A stretch of 64,000 bases of DNA from a bacterium. GTDB lineage: Bacteria > Krumholzibacteriota > Krumholzibacteriia > LZORAL124-64-63. The stretch's first letter is position 1. Each line of letters starts with the position of its first letter. Shown in pieces: positions 9,158 to 18,911 of this stretch. A program made the position numbers and the translations under genes. A model generated the notes under the pieces. That model was given only the letters and a program-made list of their open reading frames with translations. It made no database searches and was not told where the DNA came from. Location: positions 1 to 64,000 of the forward strand of contig JAIFKS010000025.1 in NCBI GenBank assembly GCA_020049465.1, read 5' to 3'.

Positions 9158-10879
9158 TCAGGCGCCAAGTTCCTCTTCCAGCCGGCGGCGCACCTGCACG
9201 CGCACCGCGTCGGCCAGTCGACCGCATTCGGACATCAGCCGAATCGCATCCGCGCGGGTCCGGGTCGGGAATTCCGGATCGTCGCCGGGGGCGAGGCCCC
9301 GCAGCGCATTCAGGTTGATCAGGACGTTGTAGTAGGCGCCCTCGGCGCCGGTCAGCAGGGTCAGGGCGGCGACACCCGCGTCGCTGAGACTGTTGGCATT
9401 GCCGTCGGCCGCCACTTCGGCGGCGAGCTGGAGCGCGGCCGGGACGCGATCCAGGACACCGAAGGGGATACGCGTCGCCTGCCGGGTGGCTTCGGCGATG
9501 GCCAGGTCGCGGGCCGCCGCTTCGGCCGGTGATCCCTTGGGCAGGCCGAAGGCGGCCATCACCGCGTTGAAGGCGGCGGTGTCCTCGTCGATGGCGGAAA
9601 GGAAGAAGTCCTTCTGGGCCTGGGCCGTTTCGGCCAGGTCCTTCATGCGCTCCTGGACCGCGGCGTACTTCTTCTTGCCCACCGTCAGATTGGCCACCAT
9701 GGCGGTCAGCGCGGCGCCCTGGGCGGCACTCAGCGCGGCCACCGAGCCGCCGCCGGGAGCCGGCGAGTCGGTGGACAGTTCGTCGACGAAGGCGCGGTTG
9801 GTCATCGAGACCAGCGGGCCGTCGGTCAGGCCGGCCTGGTACTCGATCACCTTTTCGGCGGGATCGAACGGCGCCAGATCGCGCAGGCCCAGGCTCTGGA
9901 TGGCGGTCTCGATCAGCAACCGTCGCGGCACGCCCGCCGACTGGCCGGCGCGGCGGAGGTAGAAGCGGCCGGCGGCCAGCAGGTCGGCTTCCGGCACCAG
10001 TCCCACCAGTTCGCTGCCGGTCACGCGCGCGCCGCGGTCCTCGGCGCCGGAACGGCAGGCCTCGAACGCCTGGTGCGGTTTGGTCACGTCGGTATTGACC
10101 AGATTGATCGAAACCTGCGCCCGTTCATAGGCCGGGATGAACCAGCCGACGGCCTTGCAGGCGGGCAGCCGGTAGGGGCCGGGCTCGAGCACCGGATTGC
10201 CGGCGGCGTCCTTGACGATGGCACCCTGGGCATCGCGTCGGGCGCGGCCGGCCTCCTTGATGTCCAGGGCGATCTGCGAAGCCAGCCCCTTGTCCCGCGT
10301 GTTCAGGTTCACGTTGTAGGCCACCAGGAATCCGCGCGCGGACACGTTGGTGGCGCCGGTGCGCATGGTGCGTTCGTTCCACTGGTTGGGGCCGAAGTCG
10401 GGCTCCCATTCGGCGGTGCCGAGCTTGCGGGGCAGCGCCTCGTACTCGCCCTTGCGCACGTCCGCCAGGTTGCGGCGCTCGGGCCGCGAGGCGGCCTCTT
10501 CGTACAGGTAGACGGGAATGCCCAGTTCATCGCCGATGCGGCGGCCCACCTGCCGGGCCAGTTCGGCGCACTCGGCCATGGTGACACCGCGCACCGGCAC
10601 GAAGGGGCACACATCGGTCGCGCCGTGGCGCGGGTGGGCGCCGTGGTGCCGGCTCATGTCGATCAGTTCGGCGGCGCGGCGCACGACGCGGAACGCAGCC
10701 TCGGCGACGGCTTCGGGCGGTCCGATGAAGGTGATGACGGTGCGATTGGTGTCGGCGCCGGGATCGACGTCCAGCAGACGCACGCCTTCGACTTCACCGA
10801 TCACGGCGGTCACCGCGTCGATGATGCCGCGGTCGCGGCCTTCACTGATGTTCGGAACGCATTCGACGAGCTTCTGCAT
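9158..10879 (-). CDS. ftcD: Bifunctional glutamate formiminotransferase / formiminotetrahydrofolate cyclodeaminase
   Basis: A 573-residue fused enzyme of histidine breakdown. It moves the formimino group from formiminoglutamate to tetrahydrofolate and then releases ammonia to give methenyl-THF. The N-terminal formiminotransferase domain begins with LVECVPNISEGRD and holds His82 in HHGAHPRHGATDVCPF, matching the catalytic His82 of the mammalian enzyme. The cyclodeaminase domain starts near residue 360, with FVDELSTDSPAPGGGS. Its length is close to the usual ~540. The start ATG (complement of 10877-10879) gives the canonical N-terminus; a much longer upstream frame is not homologous. No other hut genes are nearby, so the source of formiminoglutamate is not shown here. 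Confidence 0.93.
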   Translation of the reverse strand: MQKLVECVPNISEGRDRGIIDAVTAVIGEVEGVRLLDVDPGADTNRTVITFIGPPEAVAEAAFRVVRRAAELIDMSRHHGAHPRHGATDVCPFVPVRGVTMAECAELARQVGRRIGDELGIPVYLYEEAASRPERRNLADVRKGEYEALPRKLGTAEWEPDFGPNQWNERTMRTGATNVSARGFLVAYNVNLNTRDKGLASQIALDIKEAGRARRDAQGAIVKDAAGNPVLEPGPYRLPACKAVGWFIPAYERAQVSINLVNTDVTKPHQAFEACRSGAEDRGARVTGSELVGLVPEADLLAAGRFYLRRAGQSAGVPRRLLIETAIQSLGLRDLAPFDPAEKVIEYQAGLTDGPLVSMTNRAFVDELSTDSPAPGGGSVAALSAAQGAALTAMVANLTVGKKKYAAVQERMKDLAETAQAQKDFFLSAIDEDTAAFNAVMAAFGLPKGSPAEAAARDLAIAEATRQATRIPFGVLDRVPAALQLAAEVAADGNANSLSDAGVAALTLLTGAEGAYYNVLINLNALRGLAPGDDPEFPTRTRADAIRLMSECGRLADAVRVQVRRRLEEELGA

Positions 10880-10980
10880 GCGGGCTACCTCGCAGCGGAC
10901 CGGGTGCGACAGCGCCGCCGTCGGTGGCGGCCCGGCCACGATAACCCGGGCGAGCGGTGATTTCCAGCGTCGGCTCCCGT

Positions 10981-11019
10981 TCATGCAACCTTGCCGCGGG
11001 TCATGCGTCTCATGAATTA
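10981..11019 (+). promoter_or_regulatory. Putative promoter and direct repeats upstream of the RND operon
   Basis: TTGCCG (10991-10996), a 17-nt spacer and GAATTA (11014-11019) form a moderate promoter for the operon at 11074. Two TCATGC repeats (10981-10986 and 11001-11006) are exactly 20 nt apart, with a third related TCATGA at 11009. They flank the -35 box and could be a regulator site. Confidence 0.35.
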
Positions 11020-11073
11020 CGCCTGTGGTGCGGCGCGCGCGGCGCGTCCCTGATTTTCCGCGAAAGGACGACC

Positions 11074-12309
11074 ATGAGAAAGCCAGGCAGGAAACCCTTA
11101 GCCATTGCGGCGGTGGCGATTCTCGTGCTCGGCGGCGGCGCCGCGCTGTGGCTGACCGGCGCCCTGCCAGGCGTGCCCTCGCCGACCCTGGCCACCATGG
11201 CCGCGGCGGCCGACACCACGGGCGCCGGTGATGTCGACGCTCCGGACAAGGCCAAACCCAAGGGACGCAAAGGCAAGGGCAAAGAGGCCGAAGAGCCGAA
11301 GCCCGTGCCGGTCGAGTTGGCGCGTGTGGGCGCCCGCGGCATCTCGGCGTACTACCGAGCCGCTTCGGTGATCGAAGCCGACCGCCTGGTGGATCTGGTC
11401 GCACGGGTCCAGGGCCGGGTCCGCCAGGTGGCGGTCGAGGAAGGCGCCTGGGTGCAGAGCGGTCAGGTGCTGGCCGAACTCGAGAACGACCGGGAGCGCA
11501 TCCAGCTGGCAAAGGCAGAACTGACGGTCGCGGACAAGGCCCGCCAGCTCGAGCGCAGCCGCAGCATGCTCGACGAGGAACTGATCAGCCGCCAGGAATT
11601 CGACGACCTCGAATCGATCTGGCGTCTGGCCGTGGCCGAGCGCGATCTGGCCGCCATCGCGCTGGAAGACACGCGCCTGCGCGCGCCGTTCGCCGGCCTG
11701 GTCACCGAGCGCCGCATCGTCGCGGGACAGCAGCTGGCCGCCGGCTTTTCGGCCTTCAGCCTCGGCGATTTCGAGCCGCTTCGCGTGCGGGTGCACCTGC
11801 CCGAAGACGTGGCGCGCAAGGTGACGGCCGGCCAGAGGGTTCTGGTGGCGCCCGAAGGCCAGGACCTGTCGGTTGAAGCGGTGGTCGAACGCGTTTCCCC
11901 GGTGGTCGATCCGGCCACCAGCACCGTGCGCCTGACCCTTCTGCTGGCTGACGCCGGCTCGTCGCTTCGCGTGGGCGGGTTCGTCAAGGTGCGCATTACC
12001 ACCGACCAGCACCATGACGCCCTGGCCATCCCCAAACTGGCCCTGGTCGAAGAGGGCGCGTTGCGCAGCGTGTTCGTGGCCGAAGCCGACACCGTGCGCA
12101 AGGTGGAGATCGAGACGGGTCTCCACGACGAATCCCATGTCGAAGTTCTCACCGGGCTGGCCGAAGGCGCCTGCGTGGTGACGATGGGCCAGGGAGGGCT
12201 GCGGACGGGCACTCCGATCCGCGCGCTGAATGCCGACGCCGCGGGCTACACCAGTGTGGTGAAGCCGGTCGTCGCGGCCGGGAACTCCGACCTGGCGCGG
12301 GCGGAGTAG
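11074..12309 (+). CDS. RND efflux membrane-fusion (periplasmic adaptor) protein
   Basis: A 411-residue HlyD/AcrA-family adaptor that links an inner-membrane RND pump to an outer-membrane channel. After an N-terminal hydrophobic segment (about residues 8-30) there is a Lys/Gly/Pro-rich linker (about 50-75). Next come the split lipoyl domain (around VARVQGRVRQVAVEEGAWV and LRAPFAGLVTERRIVAGQQ), a short alpha-hairpin and a beta-barrel domain. The ATG at 11074 follows AAAGGA (11063-11068). Upstream in-frame codons give no recognisable sequence. The gene is 4 nt before the first pump gene. No outer-membrane factor gene is in the operon, so a TolC-type partner must be encoded elsewhere. Confidence 0.92.
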   Translation: MRKPGRKPLAIAAVAILVLGGGAALWLTGALPGVPSPTLATMAAAADTTGAGDVDAPDKAKPKGRKGKGKEAEEPKPVPVELARVGARGISAYYRAASVIEADRLVDLVARVQGRVRQVAVEEGAWVQSGQVLAELENDRERIQLAKAELTVADKARQLERSRSMLDEELISRQEFDDLESIWRLAVAERDLAAIALEDTRLRAPFAGLVTERRIVAGQQLAAGFSAFSLGDFEPLRVRVHLPEDVARKVTAGQRVLVAPEGQDLSVEAVVERVSPVVDPATSTVRLTLLLADAGSSLRVGGFVKVRITTDQHHDALAIPKLALVEEGALRSVFVAEADTVRKVEIETGLHDESHVEVLTGLAEGACVVTMGQGGLRTGTPIRALNADAAGYTSVVKPVVAAGNSDLARAE

Positions 12310-12313
12310 CGCC

Positions 12314-15300
12314 ATGAAGCTCATTCGTCTGGCGGTCACGCGACCGGTCACGGTGTGGATGCTGACCCTGGCCGCAGTCGTGTTCGGGATCACCTCCCTG
12401 AGCCGGCTGGACCTGCGTCTGCTGCCGGAGATCCGCTACCCGACCCTGACGCTGCAGACCGATTTCCCGGGCACGGCCCCGGTCGATGTCGAGAATCTGG
12501 TCACGCGCCCGCTGGAGGAAGCGGTCGGCGTGGTGCCCGGGTTGCGGCGTGTGCATTCGGTGAGCCAGGCCGGTCTGTCGCAGATCACGCTGCAGTTCGA
12601 CTGGGGCACGGCGATGGACTATGCCGCCCTGGACGTGCGCGAAAAGGTGGACCTGGTCCGCCTGCCCGAAGATGCCGCCATCCCGCTGCTGTTGAAGTAC
12701 GACCCGGGCCAGGATCCGGTGCTGCGCATCGGCCTGTCCGGCGGCACGTCGCTGGTCACGCTCCGGCGCCTGGCCGACGAAGTGCTGAAGCAGGAGATCG
12801 AGGGGCTGCCCGGCGTGGCTGCCGCCCAGGTCGACGGCGGACTCGAAGAGGAGATCCGCGTCGAAGTGGACGAGGCGCAGCTGGCGGCCCTGGGCGTGGA
12901 CATCTCGGCGGTGGACCGCGTGGTGGGCGAAGAGAACGTCAATGCCTCGGGCGGGCGTCTTCGCGACCGCAACGCCGAATACATCGTGCGCACCCTCAGC
13001 CGATTCGAGACGCTGGAAGACATCGAGCAGATCACCGTGGCCACGGTCGCCGGCCGACCGGTGCGCCTGCACGAGGTGGCGACCGTCACCCGAACGCACA
13101 AGGATCGCGCCAGCATCACCCACATCGACGGCGCCGAGAGCGTGGAAATCTCGGTCTTCCGTGAAGGCGATGCCAACGCGGTCGAGATGGCGCGTGTGGT
13201 GCGCGCCCGACTGGACCGCCTGAAGGGCGAACTGCCGGCGCCGCTGAGGCTGGAAGTGCTGTTCGACCAGTCGGTGTTCATCGCGAACGCCGTGCGCGAA
13301 GTACGCGACAACGCGCTGCTCGGCGGGCTGCTGGCCGTGCTGGTGCTCTTCGTATTCCTGGGCGACATCCGCGGCACGCTGATCATCGCCCTGTCCATTC
13401 CGGTATCGATCGTGGCGACCTTCATCCTGATGCTCAATCGGGGCGTGTCGCTGAACATCATGTCCCTGGGCGGCCTGGCTCTGGGCGTGGGCATGCTGGT
13501 GGACAATTCCATCGTCGTGCTGGAGGCGATCCACCGGCGAAGAGAGCAACGGCTCGATCCGGATGCCGCCGAATCGGCGGTGCGGGGCGCGGCCGAGGTG
13601 GCCGGCGCCGTGACCGCCTCGACGCTGACCACGCTGGCCGTGTTCGTCCCCATCGTTTTCGTGGTCGTGGGCGTGGCGGGGCAGATCTTCCGCGATCAGG
13701 CGTTGACGGTGTCGTTCTCGCTGCTGGTGTCGCTGCTGGTTTCGCTGACCTTCACGCCGATGGCGGCTGGTCGCGGCGCGGCCCTGGGCGGCGGCGCCCC
13801 CGCGTACGCATGGAAGCCGGACGGCGGCGTCAGCGGCGGACGTCCGGCGCGCTGGCTCAAATGGAGCGGACTGTTCCTGGCGCTGGGACTGCCGCGGTTG
13901 GCGGCGTTCGCGGTCCATCGCGCCGGGCGGGGTCTGGGCTGCGCATTCCGCTGGTTCCTGCGGCCGCTGACGGCGGGGTTCGCGCGGGGTTTCCCGATCC
14001 TGGTCGCGGCCTATGACGGCGCCCTGACCGCGGTGCTGCACCGCAAACTGCTGGTGGGCGTGTTGACGGTAGTGTTCGCAGCCGGGGGCGTGCTGCTGTG
14101 GCCGCGGCTGGGCACGGAGCTGGTGCCGCCGCTGGCGCAGGGTGAACTGACCCTGGCGCTGGAACTGCCCGAAGGCACGCCGCTGGCGCGGACGGCGGAC
14201 ACCGTCGGCAAAATCGAGACGGGCCTGCGCGCGCTGCCGGGCGTGGCGCTCGTGGCCGGCGAGATCGGCATCGCCCGTGACGGCCAGAGCAGTCTGGTCC
14301 GGCGCAAGGAGAACCGGGCCGAAGTCCAGGTCCGATTGACCGACACGGGCGCGGCCGCCGAGGGCCGGGTTCTCGAGAGCATCCGCGGCGTGATCAAGGC
14401 CCATGAGGACGTGCAGATGCGCGTGCAGCGGCAGTCGCTTCTGAATTTCGGGTCGCCGGTCGAGGTGAACCTGTACGGCTGGAACCTGGCCGACCTGCAG
14501 ACGACCGCGGACCAGGTCGCGGCGCGCCTGCGCGAGACGCCGGGACTGCGCGATGTCCGGCAGAGCCTGGTTCCCGGTTCGCCGGAAGTTCAGGTCAGCT
14601 TCGATCGCGACAAGCTGAACCGTCACGGACTGAGCCTGGGAGCGGTCTCGGAAACCGTGCGCGGGAAGCTGCGGGGCACCGTGGCCAGCCGCTTCCGCGA
14701 TCGCGAACGGCATATCGACATCCGCGTGCTGAACTCCGCTGACCAGCGCGCCACCCTGAGCGCGGTGCAGGACCTGATCGTGGCCGAAAAGGACGGGGTG
14801 CCGGTCCGACTGGGTTCCCTGGCCGAACTGGGCACGGCCACGGGACCGGCGGAGATCCACCGGCTCGGGGGCAAGCGTGTAGCGATCGTCGGCGCCAACC
14901 TCTCGGGCCGCGACCTGGGCTCGGTCACCCGTGAACTCGAAGATCGGCTGGCCGACCTGCCGCTGCCGGCGGGGATCACCGTCGAGATGGGCGGACAAAA
15001 CGAGGAGATGGGCGCTTCCTACCGCTCGCTGCGTCTGGCGGTCCTGCTGGCCGTGTTCCTTGTCTACCTGGTGATGGCGGCGCAGTTCGAGTCGTTCCTG
15101 TACCCGCTCATCATCATGTTCACGGTGCCGCTGGCGCTGAGCGGCGCCGTCTACGGTCTGTGGCTGCGGGGGATGAGCGTCAGCGTGATCGCCGTGATCG
15201 GCGCCATCATGCTCGCCGGCATCGTCGTGAACAACGGCATCGTGCTGGTGGACCGCATGAACCAGTTGCGTCGGCGGCTGCCCCTGACCGAAGCCGTCAG

Positions 15301-15598
15301 GCTGGCGGGGCGCGAGCGCTTGCGGCCGATCCTGATGACCACGATGACCACCGTCCTGGGCCTGCTGCCCATGGCCCTGGGTCTGGGCGAAGGCGCCGAA
15401 CTGCGGGCGCCGCTGGCCGTGACGGTGATCGCCGGCCTGTCGCTGGCCACCCTGTTGACGCTGATCGTCGTGCCCGTGGCCTATGTGGCTCTGGCGGGCG
15501 GAGCCGCGACCGCGGTCGCGCCGGACGCGGCTGCCGACCTGTACTCCGCGCACCTGCCGGCGGGCGGCGGCCTGGCCAACGCCGGGAAGGACGCCTGA
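12314..15598 (+). CDS. RND efflux pump subunit 1 (AcrB/HAE1-like)
   Basis: A 1094-residue inner-membrane proton-driven transporter with the usual two repeats of six helices and two large periplasmic loops. The helix-4 motif GVGMLVDNSIVVLE carries the proton-relay Asp in the one-Asp VDN form seen in many MdtB/SwrC-type pumps. Helix-10/11 motifs such as AGIVVNNGIVLVDRMNQ are present near the C-terminus. It is longer than the usual ~1040 residues because the cytoplasmic linker between helices 6 and 7 (about residues 482-566) is expanded with a Gly/Ala/Arg-rich stretch. It is co-transcribed with the adaptor and a second, different RND pump. The substrate is unknown. Confidence 0.93.
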   Translation: MKLIRLAVTRPVTVWMLTLAAVVFGITSLSRLDLRLLPEIRYPTLTLQTDFPGTAPVDVENLVTRPLEEAVGVVPGLRRVHSVSQAGLSQITLQFDWGTAMDYAALDVREKVDLVRLPEDAAIPLLLKYDPGQDPVLRIGLSGGTSLVTLRRLADEVLKQEIEGLPGVAAAQVDGGLEEEIRVEVDEAQLAALGVDISAVDRVVGEENVNASGGRLRDRNAEYIVRTLSRFETLEDIEQITVATVAGRPVRLHEVATVTRTHKDRASITHIDGAESVEISVFREGDANAVEMARVVRARLDRLKGELPAPLRLEVLFDQSVFIANAVREVRDNALLGGLLAVLVLFVFLGDIRGTLIIALSIPVSIVATFILMLNRGVSLNIMSLGGLALGVGMLVDNSIVVLEAIHRRREQRLDPDAAESAVRGAAEVAGAVTASTLTTLAVFVPIVFVVVGVAGQIFRDQALTVSFSLLVSLLVSLTFTPMAAGRGAALGGGAPAYAWKPDGGVSGGRPARWLKWSGLFLALGLPRLAAFAVHRAGRGLGCAFRWFLRPLTAGFARGFPILVAAYDGALTAVLHRKLLVGVLTVVFAAGGVLLWPRLGTELVPPLAQGELTLALELPEGTPLARTADTVGKIETGLRALPGVALVAGEIGIARDGQSSLVRRKENRAEVQVRLTDTGAAAEGRVLESIRGVIKAHEDVQMRVQRQSLLNFGSPVEVNLYGWNLADLQTTADQVAARLRETPGLRDVRQSLVPGSPEVQVSFDRDKLNRHGLSLGAVSETVRGKLRGTVASRFRDRERHIDIRVLNSADQRATLSAVQDLIVAEKDGVPVRLGSLAELGTATGPAEIHRLGGKRVAIVGANLSGRDLGSVTRELEDRLADLPLPAGITVEMGGQNEEMGASYRSLRLAVLLAVFLVYLVMAAQFESFLYPLIIMFTVPLALSGAVYGLWLRGMSVSVIAVIGAIMLAGIVVNNGIVLVDRMNQLRRRLPLTEAVRLAGRERLRPILMTTMTTVLGLLPMALGLGEGAELRAPLAVTVIAGLSLATLLTLIVVPVAYVALAGGAATAVAPDAAADLYSAHLPAGGGLANAGKDA

Positions 15599-15599
15599 G

Positions 15600-18500
15600 A
15601 TGTGGCTCACCCGCCTTGCTCTCCGTCGTCCGGTGACCCTGGCCATGGCCGTCGCTTCGGTGGTCGTGCTGGGCGCCGTGTCGGTTCTGAAGCTGCCGTT
15701 GGATTTCCTGCCGCGGGTGGAGTTCCCCTTCATCGCGGTGTACGTGCCGTATCAGGGCGGCATTCCGGCCGAGAACGAGCGCGAGATCGTCCGGCCGCTG
15801 GAAGAGGTGCTCGCGACGCTGGGCGGGGTGAAGGAGATCTCCAGCTACAGCGATGCCGGCGAAGTGCAGGTCGGCGTGAGTTTCGACTGGGGGCGCGACG
15901 TCAATCTCCTGCGGCTCGAGGTCAAGGAGAAGATCGACCAGATCCGCGATCGGCTCCCGGCCGACATCCCGCAGATCTTCCTGCTGACCTTCAACACCAG
16001 CGACATCCCGGTCATCGAGGGGCGCATCGCCGCGCGCGGGCGCGACCTGTCGGAGAGCTGGGACCTGATCGACCAGAAGATCATCGCCCCGCTGCAGCGC
16101 ATTCCCGGTGTCGGTCGGGTCAATATCGACGGCGTGCTTCCCACGCAGGCGTCGGTCTATCTGCGGCTGGACAAGCTGCGCGAGCACAACGTCGACGTCG
16201 ACCGCCTCTTCCGGACGCTGGAAGCGGCGAACGTCGAACTGACCGTGGGCCGGATCACCGATCAGGGCCTGCGCTACGACGTGCGGACGGTCAGCGGCCT
16301 GGCCGGCGCCGAAGACCTCGGCGAACTGCCCATCGATGAACGCGGGCTGCGCCTGGGCGATGTCGCGGAAGTCGTCTACGGCGCTCCGGCCCTGAACTAC
16401 GGTCGCGTGCTGAACGGCGAGCCGGCCGTCGCCTTCTGGATCCAGAAGGCTTCCGGCGCCAATACCGTGGCCGTTTGCCGGGCGATCGAGGCCGAACTGG
16501 AGCGCATCAACCACGACCCCGCCCTGCAGGGCATCACCAGCTTCGCCTTCTTCAACCAGGCCGACCAGATCACCGATTCGCTTCGCAGCCTGCTGCAGGG
16601 CGGCCTGACGGGTTCGCTGCTGGCGGTGGCGGTCCTGTACCTCTTCCTGCGCCGCGTGTCGATGACCCTGGTGGTTTCGGTCGCGATCCCGCTTTCGGTG
16701 ATCGGAACCTGTGTGTTCATGTACCTGAGCGGGCGCTCGCTCAACGTGCTGACGATGATGGGGTTGATGCTGGGCGTGGGCATGCTCGTGGACAACGCCG
16801 TCGTGGTGCTCGAGTCGATCCACCGTTGGCAACTGCAGGGCGCGCGCCCGTTGTCCGCAGTGCTGCGGGGCACGCGCGAAGTGGGGCGGGCCATTGCCGC
16901 CTCGACGCTGACCACGGTGATCGTGTTCGCGCCGGTGGTCGTCAGCCGGGCCGACGAGATGGCCGTGTGGCTGGGCGAAGTGGGCGTCACCATCAGCGTC
17001 ACGCTGATCCTGTCGCTGCTCGTGAGCCTGACGGTGGTGCCGCTGCTGGCACTGCGGGGTTCGCGGACGGCCGCGCCGGCACCCGAACCCCGCTGGCTGC
17101 TCGGGTTGCAGGTGCGTTATCGCCGGGCGCTGGTCTGGACGGCCATCCGCCACCCGCTGCTGACGGCCCTGGTGCTGGTGCCGGGCGTGCTGCTGGTGAC
17201 CGTCGGGGCGATCAAGGCGACCGGATTCAAGCCCGACGTGGAGGGCCAGGCCGGCATGCGGCGCGAGAATCTGCGCGTGCAGTTCCACTACACCGGGCCG
17301 GTCGACAAGGAGACGGCGCGCGAGGCTGTCGGGCGCGCCGCCGGGTACCTGGAGACCCGGCGCGAGGAACTGGGTCTGCGCGACATCTATTCGTTCTACG
17401 TGGCGGACGGCGGCGGCATCACGTTGTTCTTCCGGGACGGCGTCGTCTCCGAGAAGTACTTCGGCAAGGTGCGCGACGACCTGCGGAAGAACCTGCCGGT
17501 GCAGGCGGGCGTCGAGTACCGGTTCGGCGACGAGCAGGGGCAGGATGCGGGGGCCAAAACCTTCTCGGTGACCATCAGCGGCGACGAAACGGAACTGCTG
17601 CAGGAATACGCACGCGAGGCGCGGCGGCGGCTGGCGCTGGTCGAGGGCATCGGCGACCTGCGCAGTGATGACGAGTCCGGCCGGGCCGAGGTGCAGGTGC
17701 GCGTCGATCCGGTACAATCCGGGCGCTTCGGTGTGACGCCGGCGGCGGTCTCGAGGGTCATGGAACTCACCTACCGCGGCGTGCAGTTGCCGCGGCTGCG
17801 GACAGGTGACCGCGAGATCGATCTTGTGGTCTCGCTGCTTCCGGAAGACCGCGAGTCGCTGGAAAACCTGGAGACGCTGACGATCGGATCGCGGGGCGGC
17901 CAGTCGGTGCAGTTGAACCAGATCGCCGATTTCACGTTCGGGCACGGACCCGAGCGTATCTTTCGCCGCGACCAGCGCTCCGGCATCACGGTCAGCGGCA
18001 CCTGGTCCGGCGAGCGTCTCGACGACGCGTTGGAAGCCATAGCTCCCGTTATGGCATCGATGACGATGCCGCCGGGCTACGGGTGGAATTTCGGCAGCGA
18101 GATCCGCCGTGCGCAGCAGCAACAGAGCGAGATGGGACTGAACATGCTTCTGGCGCTGGCGTGCGTCTTCTTCGTGATGGCCAGCCTGTTCGAGTCGCTC
18201 CTGCTGCCGCTGGTGGTCATGGGTACGGTGCCGTTCGCGTCGCTGGGCGTGTTCTGGCTGATGATGGCGACCGGCACGCCGTTCAACATGATGGCGATGA
18301 TCGGCATCGTGATCCTGATCGGTGTCGTGGTGAACAACGGAATCGTCCTGATCGATCACATCGTCGGCCTGCAGAGGTCCGGACGCTCCCTCGACGACGC
18401 GCTGCTCGATGGCAGCGCCGACCGCCTGCGGCCGATCCTGATGACCGCGGGCACGACCATCCTGGGCCTGCTGCCCCTGGCTGTGACCAGCGGTGCGCAT

Positions 18501-18701
18501 GTCGCGGACGCCTCCTACTATCCGATGGCGCGCGCGATCAGCGGCGGGCTGGCTTCGAGCACGGTGCTGACGCTGCTGGTGATGCCCACCTATTTCCGGC
18601 TGGCCGTGCAATGGCGCGAGCGCTTGGCCGGAGCGGCGCCGTCGCTCCGTAACTCGGCGGATACGAAGCGGTTGGGGAGCGGGGAACCCGTGGCGTCCTG
18701 A
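15600..18701 (+). CDS. RND efflux pump subunit 2 (AcrB/HAE1-like)
   Basis: A 1033-residue RND transporter paralogous to the gene just upstream. It has GVGMLVDNAVVVLES in helix 4 and GVVVNNGIVLIDHIVGLQ near the C-terminal helices. The start ATG at 15600 lies 1 nt after the upstream stop; a longer in-frame start inside the previous gene gives unrelated sequence. Two distinct pumps with one adaptor recall MdtABC, where two different RND chains form a hetero-trimer. That arrangement is inferred, not shown. A 13-bp inverted repeat brackets the stop codon. Confidence 0.92.
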   Translation: MWLTRLALRRPVTLAMAVASVVVLGAVSVLKLPLDFLPRVEFPFIAVYVPYQGGIPAENEREIVRPLEEVLATLGGVKEISSYSDAGEVQVGVSFDWGRDVNLLRLEVKEKIDQIRDRLPADIPQIFLLTFNTSDIPVIEGRIAARGRDLSESWDLIDQKIIAPLQRIPGVGRVNIDGVLPTQASVYLRLDKLREHNVDVDRLFRTLEAANVELTVGRITDQGLRYDVRTVSGLAGAEDLGELPIDERGLRLGDVAEVVYGAPALNYGRVLNGEPAVAFWIQKASGANTVAVCRAIEAELERINHDPALQGITSFAFFNQADQITDSLRSLLQGGLTGSLLAVAVLYLFLRRVSMTLVVSVAIPLSVIGTCVFMYLSGRSLNVLTMMGLMLGVGMLVDNAVVVLESIHRWQLQGARPLSAVLRGTREVGRAIAASTLTTVIVFAPVVVSRADEMAVWLGEVGVTISVTLILSLLVSLTVVPLLALRGSRTAAPAPEPRWLLGLQVRYRRALVWTAIRHPLLTALVLVPGVLLVTVGAIKATGFKPDVEGQAGMRRENLRVQFHYTGPVDKETAREAVGRAAGYLETRREELGLRDIYSFYVADGGGITLFFRDGVVSEKYFGKVRDDLRKNLPVQAGVEYRFGDEQGQDAGAKTFSVTISGDETELLQEYAREARRRLALVEGIGDLRSDDESGRAEVQVRVDPVQSGRFGVTPAAVSRVMELTYRGVQLPRLRTGDREIDLVVSLLPEDRESLENLETLTIGSRGGQSVQLNQIADFTFGHGPERIFRRDQRSGITVSGTWSGERLDDALEAIAPVMASMTMPPGYGWNFGSEIRRAQQQQSEMGLNMLLALACVFFVMASLFESLLLPLVVMGTVPFASLGVFWLMMATGTPFNMMAMIGIVILIGVVVNNGIVLIDHIVGLQRSGRSLDDALLDGSADRLRPILMTAGTTILGLLPLAVTSGAHVADASYYPMARAISGGLASSTVLTLLVMPTYFRLAVQWRERLAGAAPSLRNSADTKRLGSGEPVAS

Positions 18702-18755
18702 CGGCCGTAGGAAAAGGCGGACAATGCGCCGGTGGCCGACCGAACCGCTTCGTAT
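18661..18755 (+). repeat. 13-bp perfect inverted repeat around the RND operon stop codon
   Basis: ATACGAAGCGGTT (18661-18673) and AACCGCTTCGTAT (18743-18755) are exact reverse complements 69 nt apart, extended by one G-T and one G-C pair outside. The stop codon (18699-18701) lies in the loop. No T tract follows, so this is not a simple intrinsic terminator. Confidence 0.7.
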
Positions 18756-18911
18756 TCCGCGATTGCGAATCAATGGCGAAAATATTACGTTTTCCGCAAG
18801 AAGGGCGCGCTGCGGCCGATTGGCCTGACGCCGCTCTTTGACTCGCCTGGCTGGCCGGCCCTCCGGCTTATTTACCGAAAAGGTTCCCTTACCGAATCGA
18901 GGTGAAGGTCC

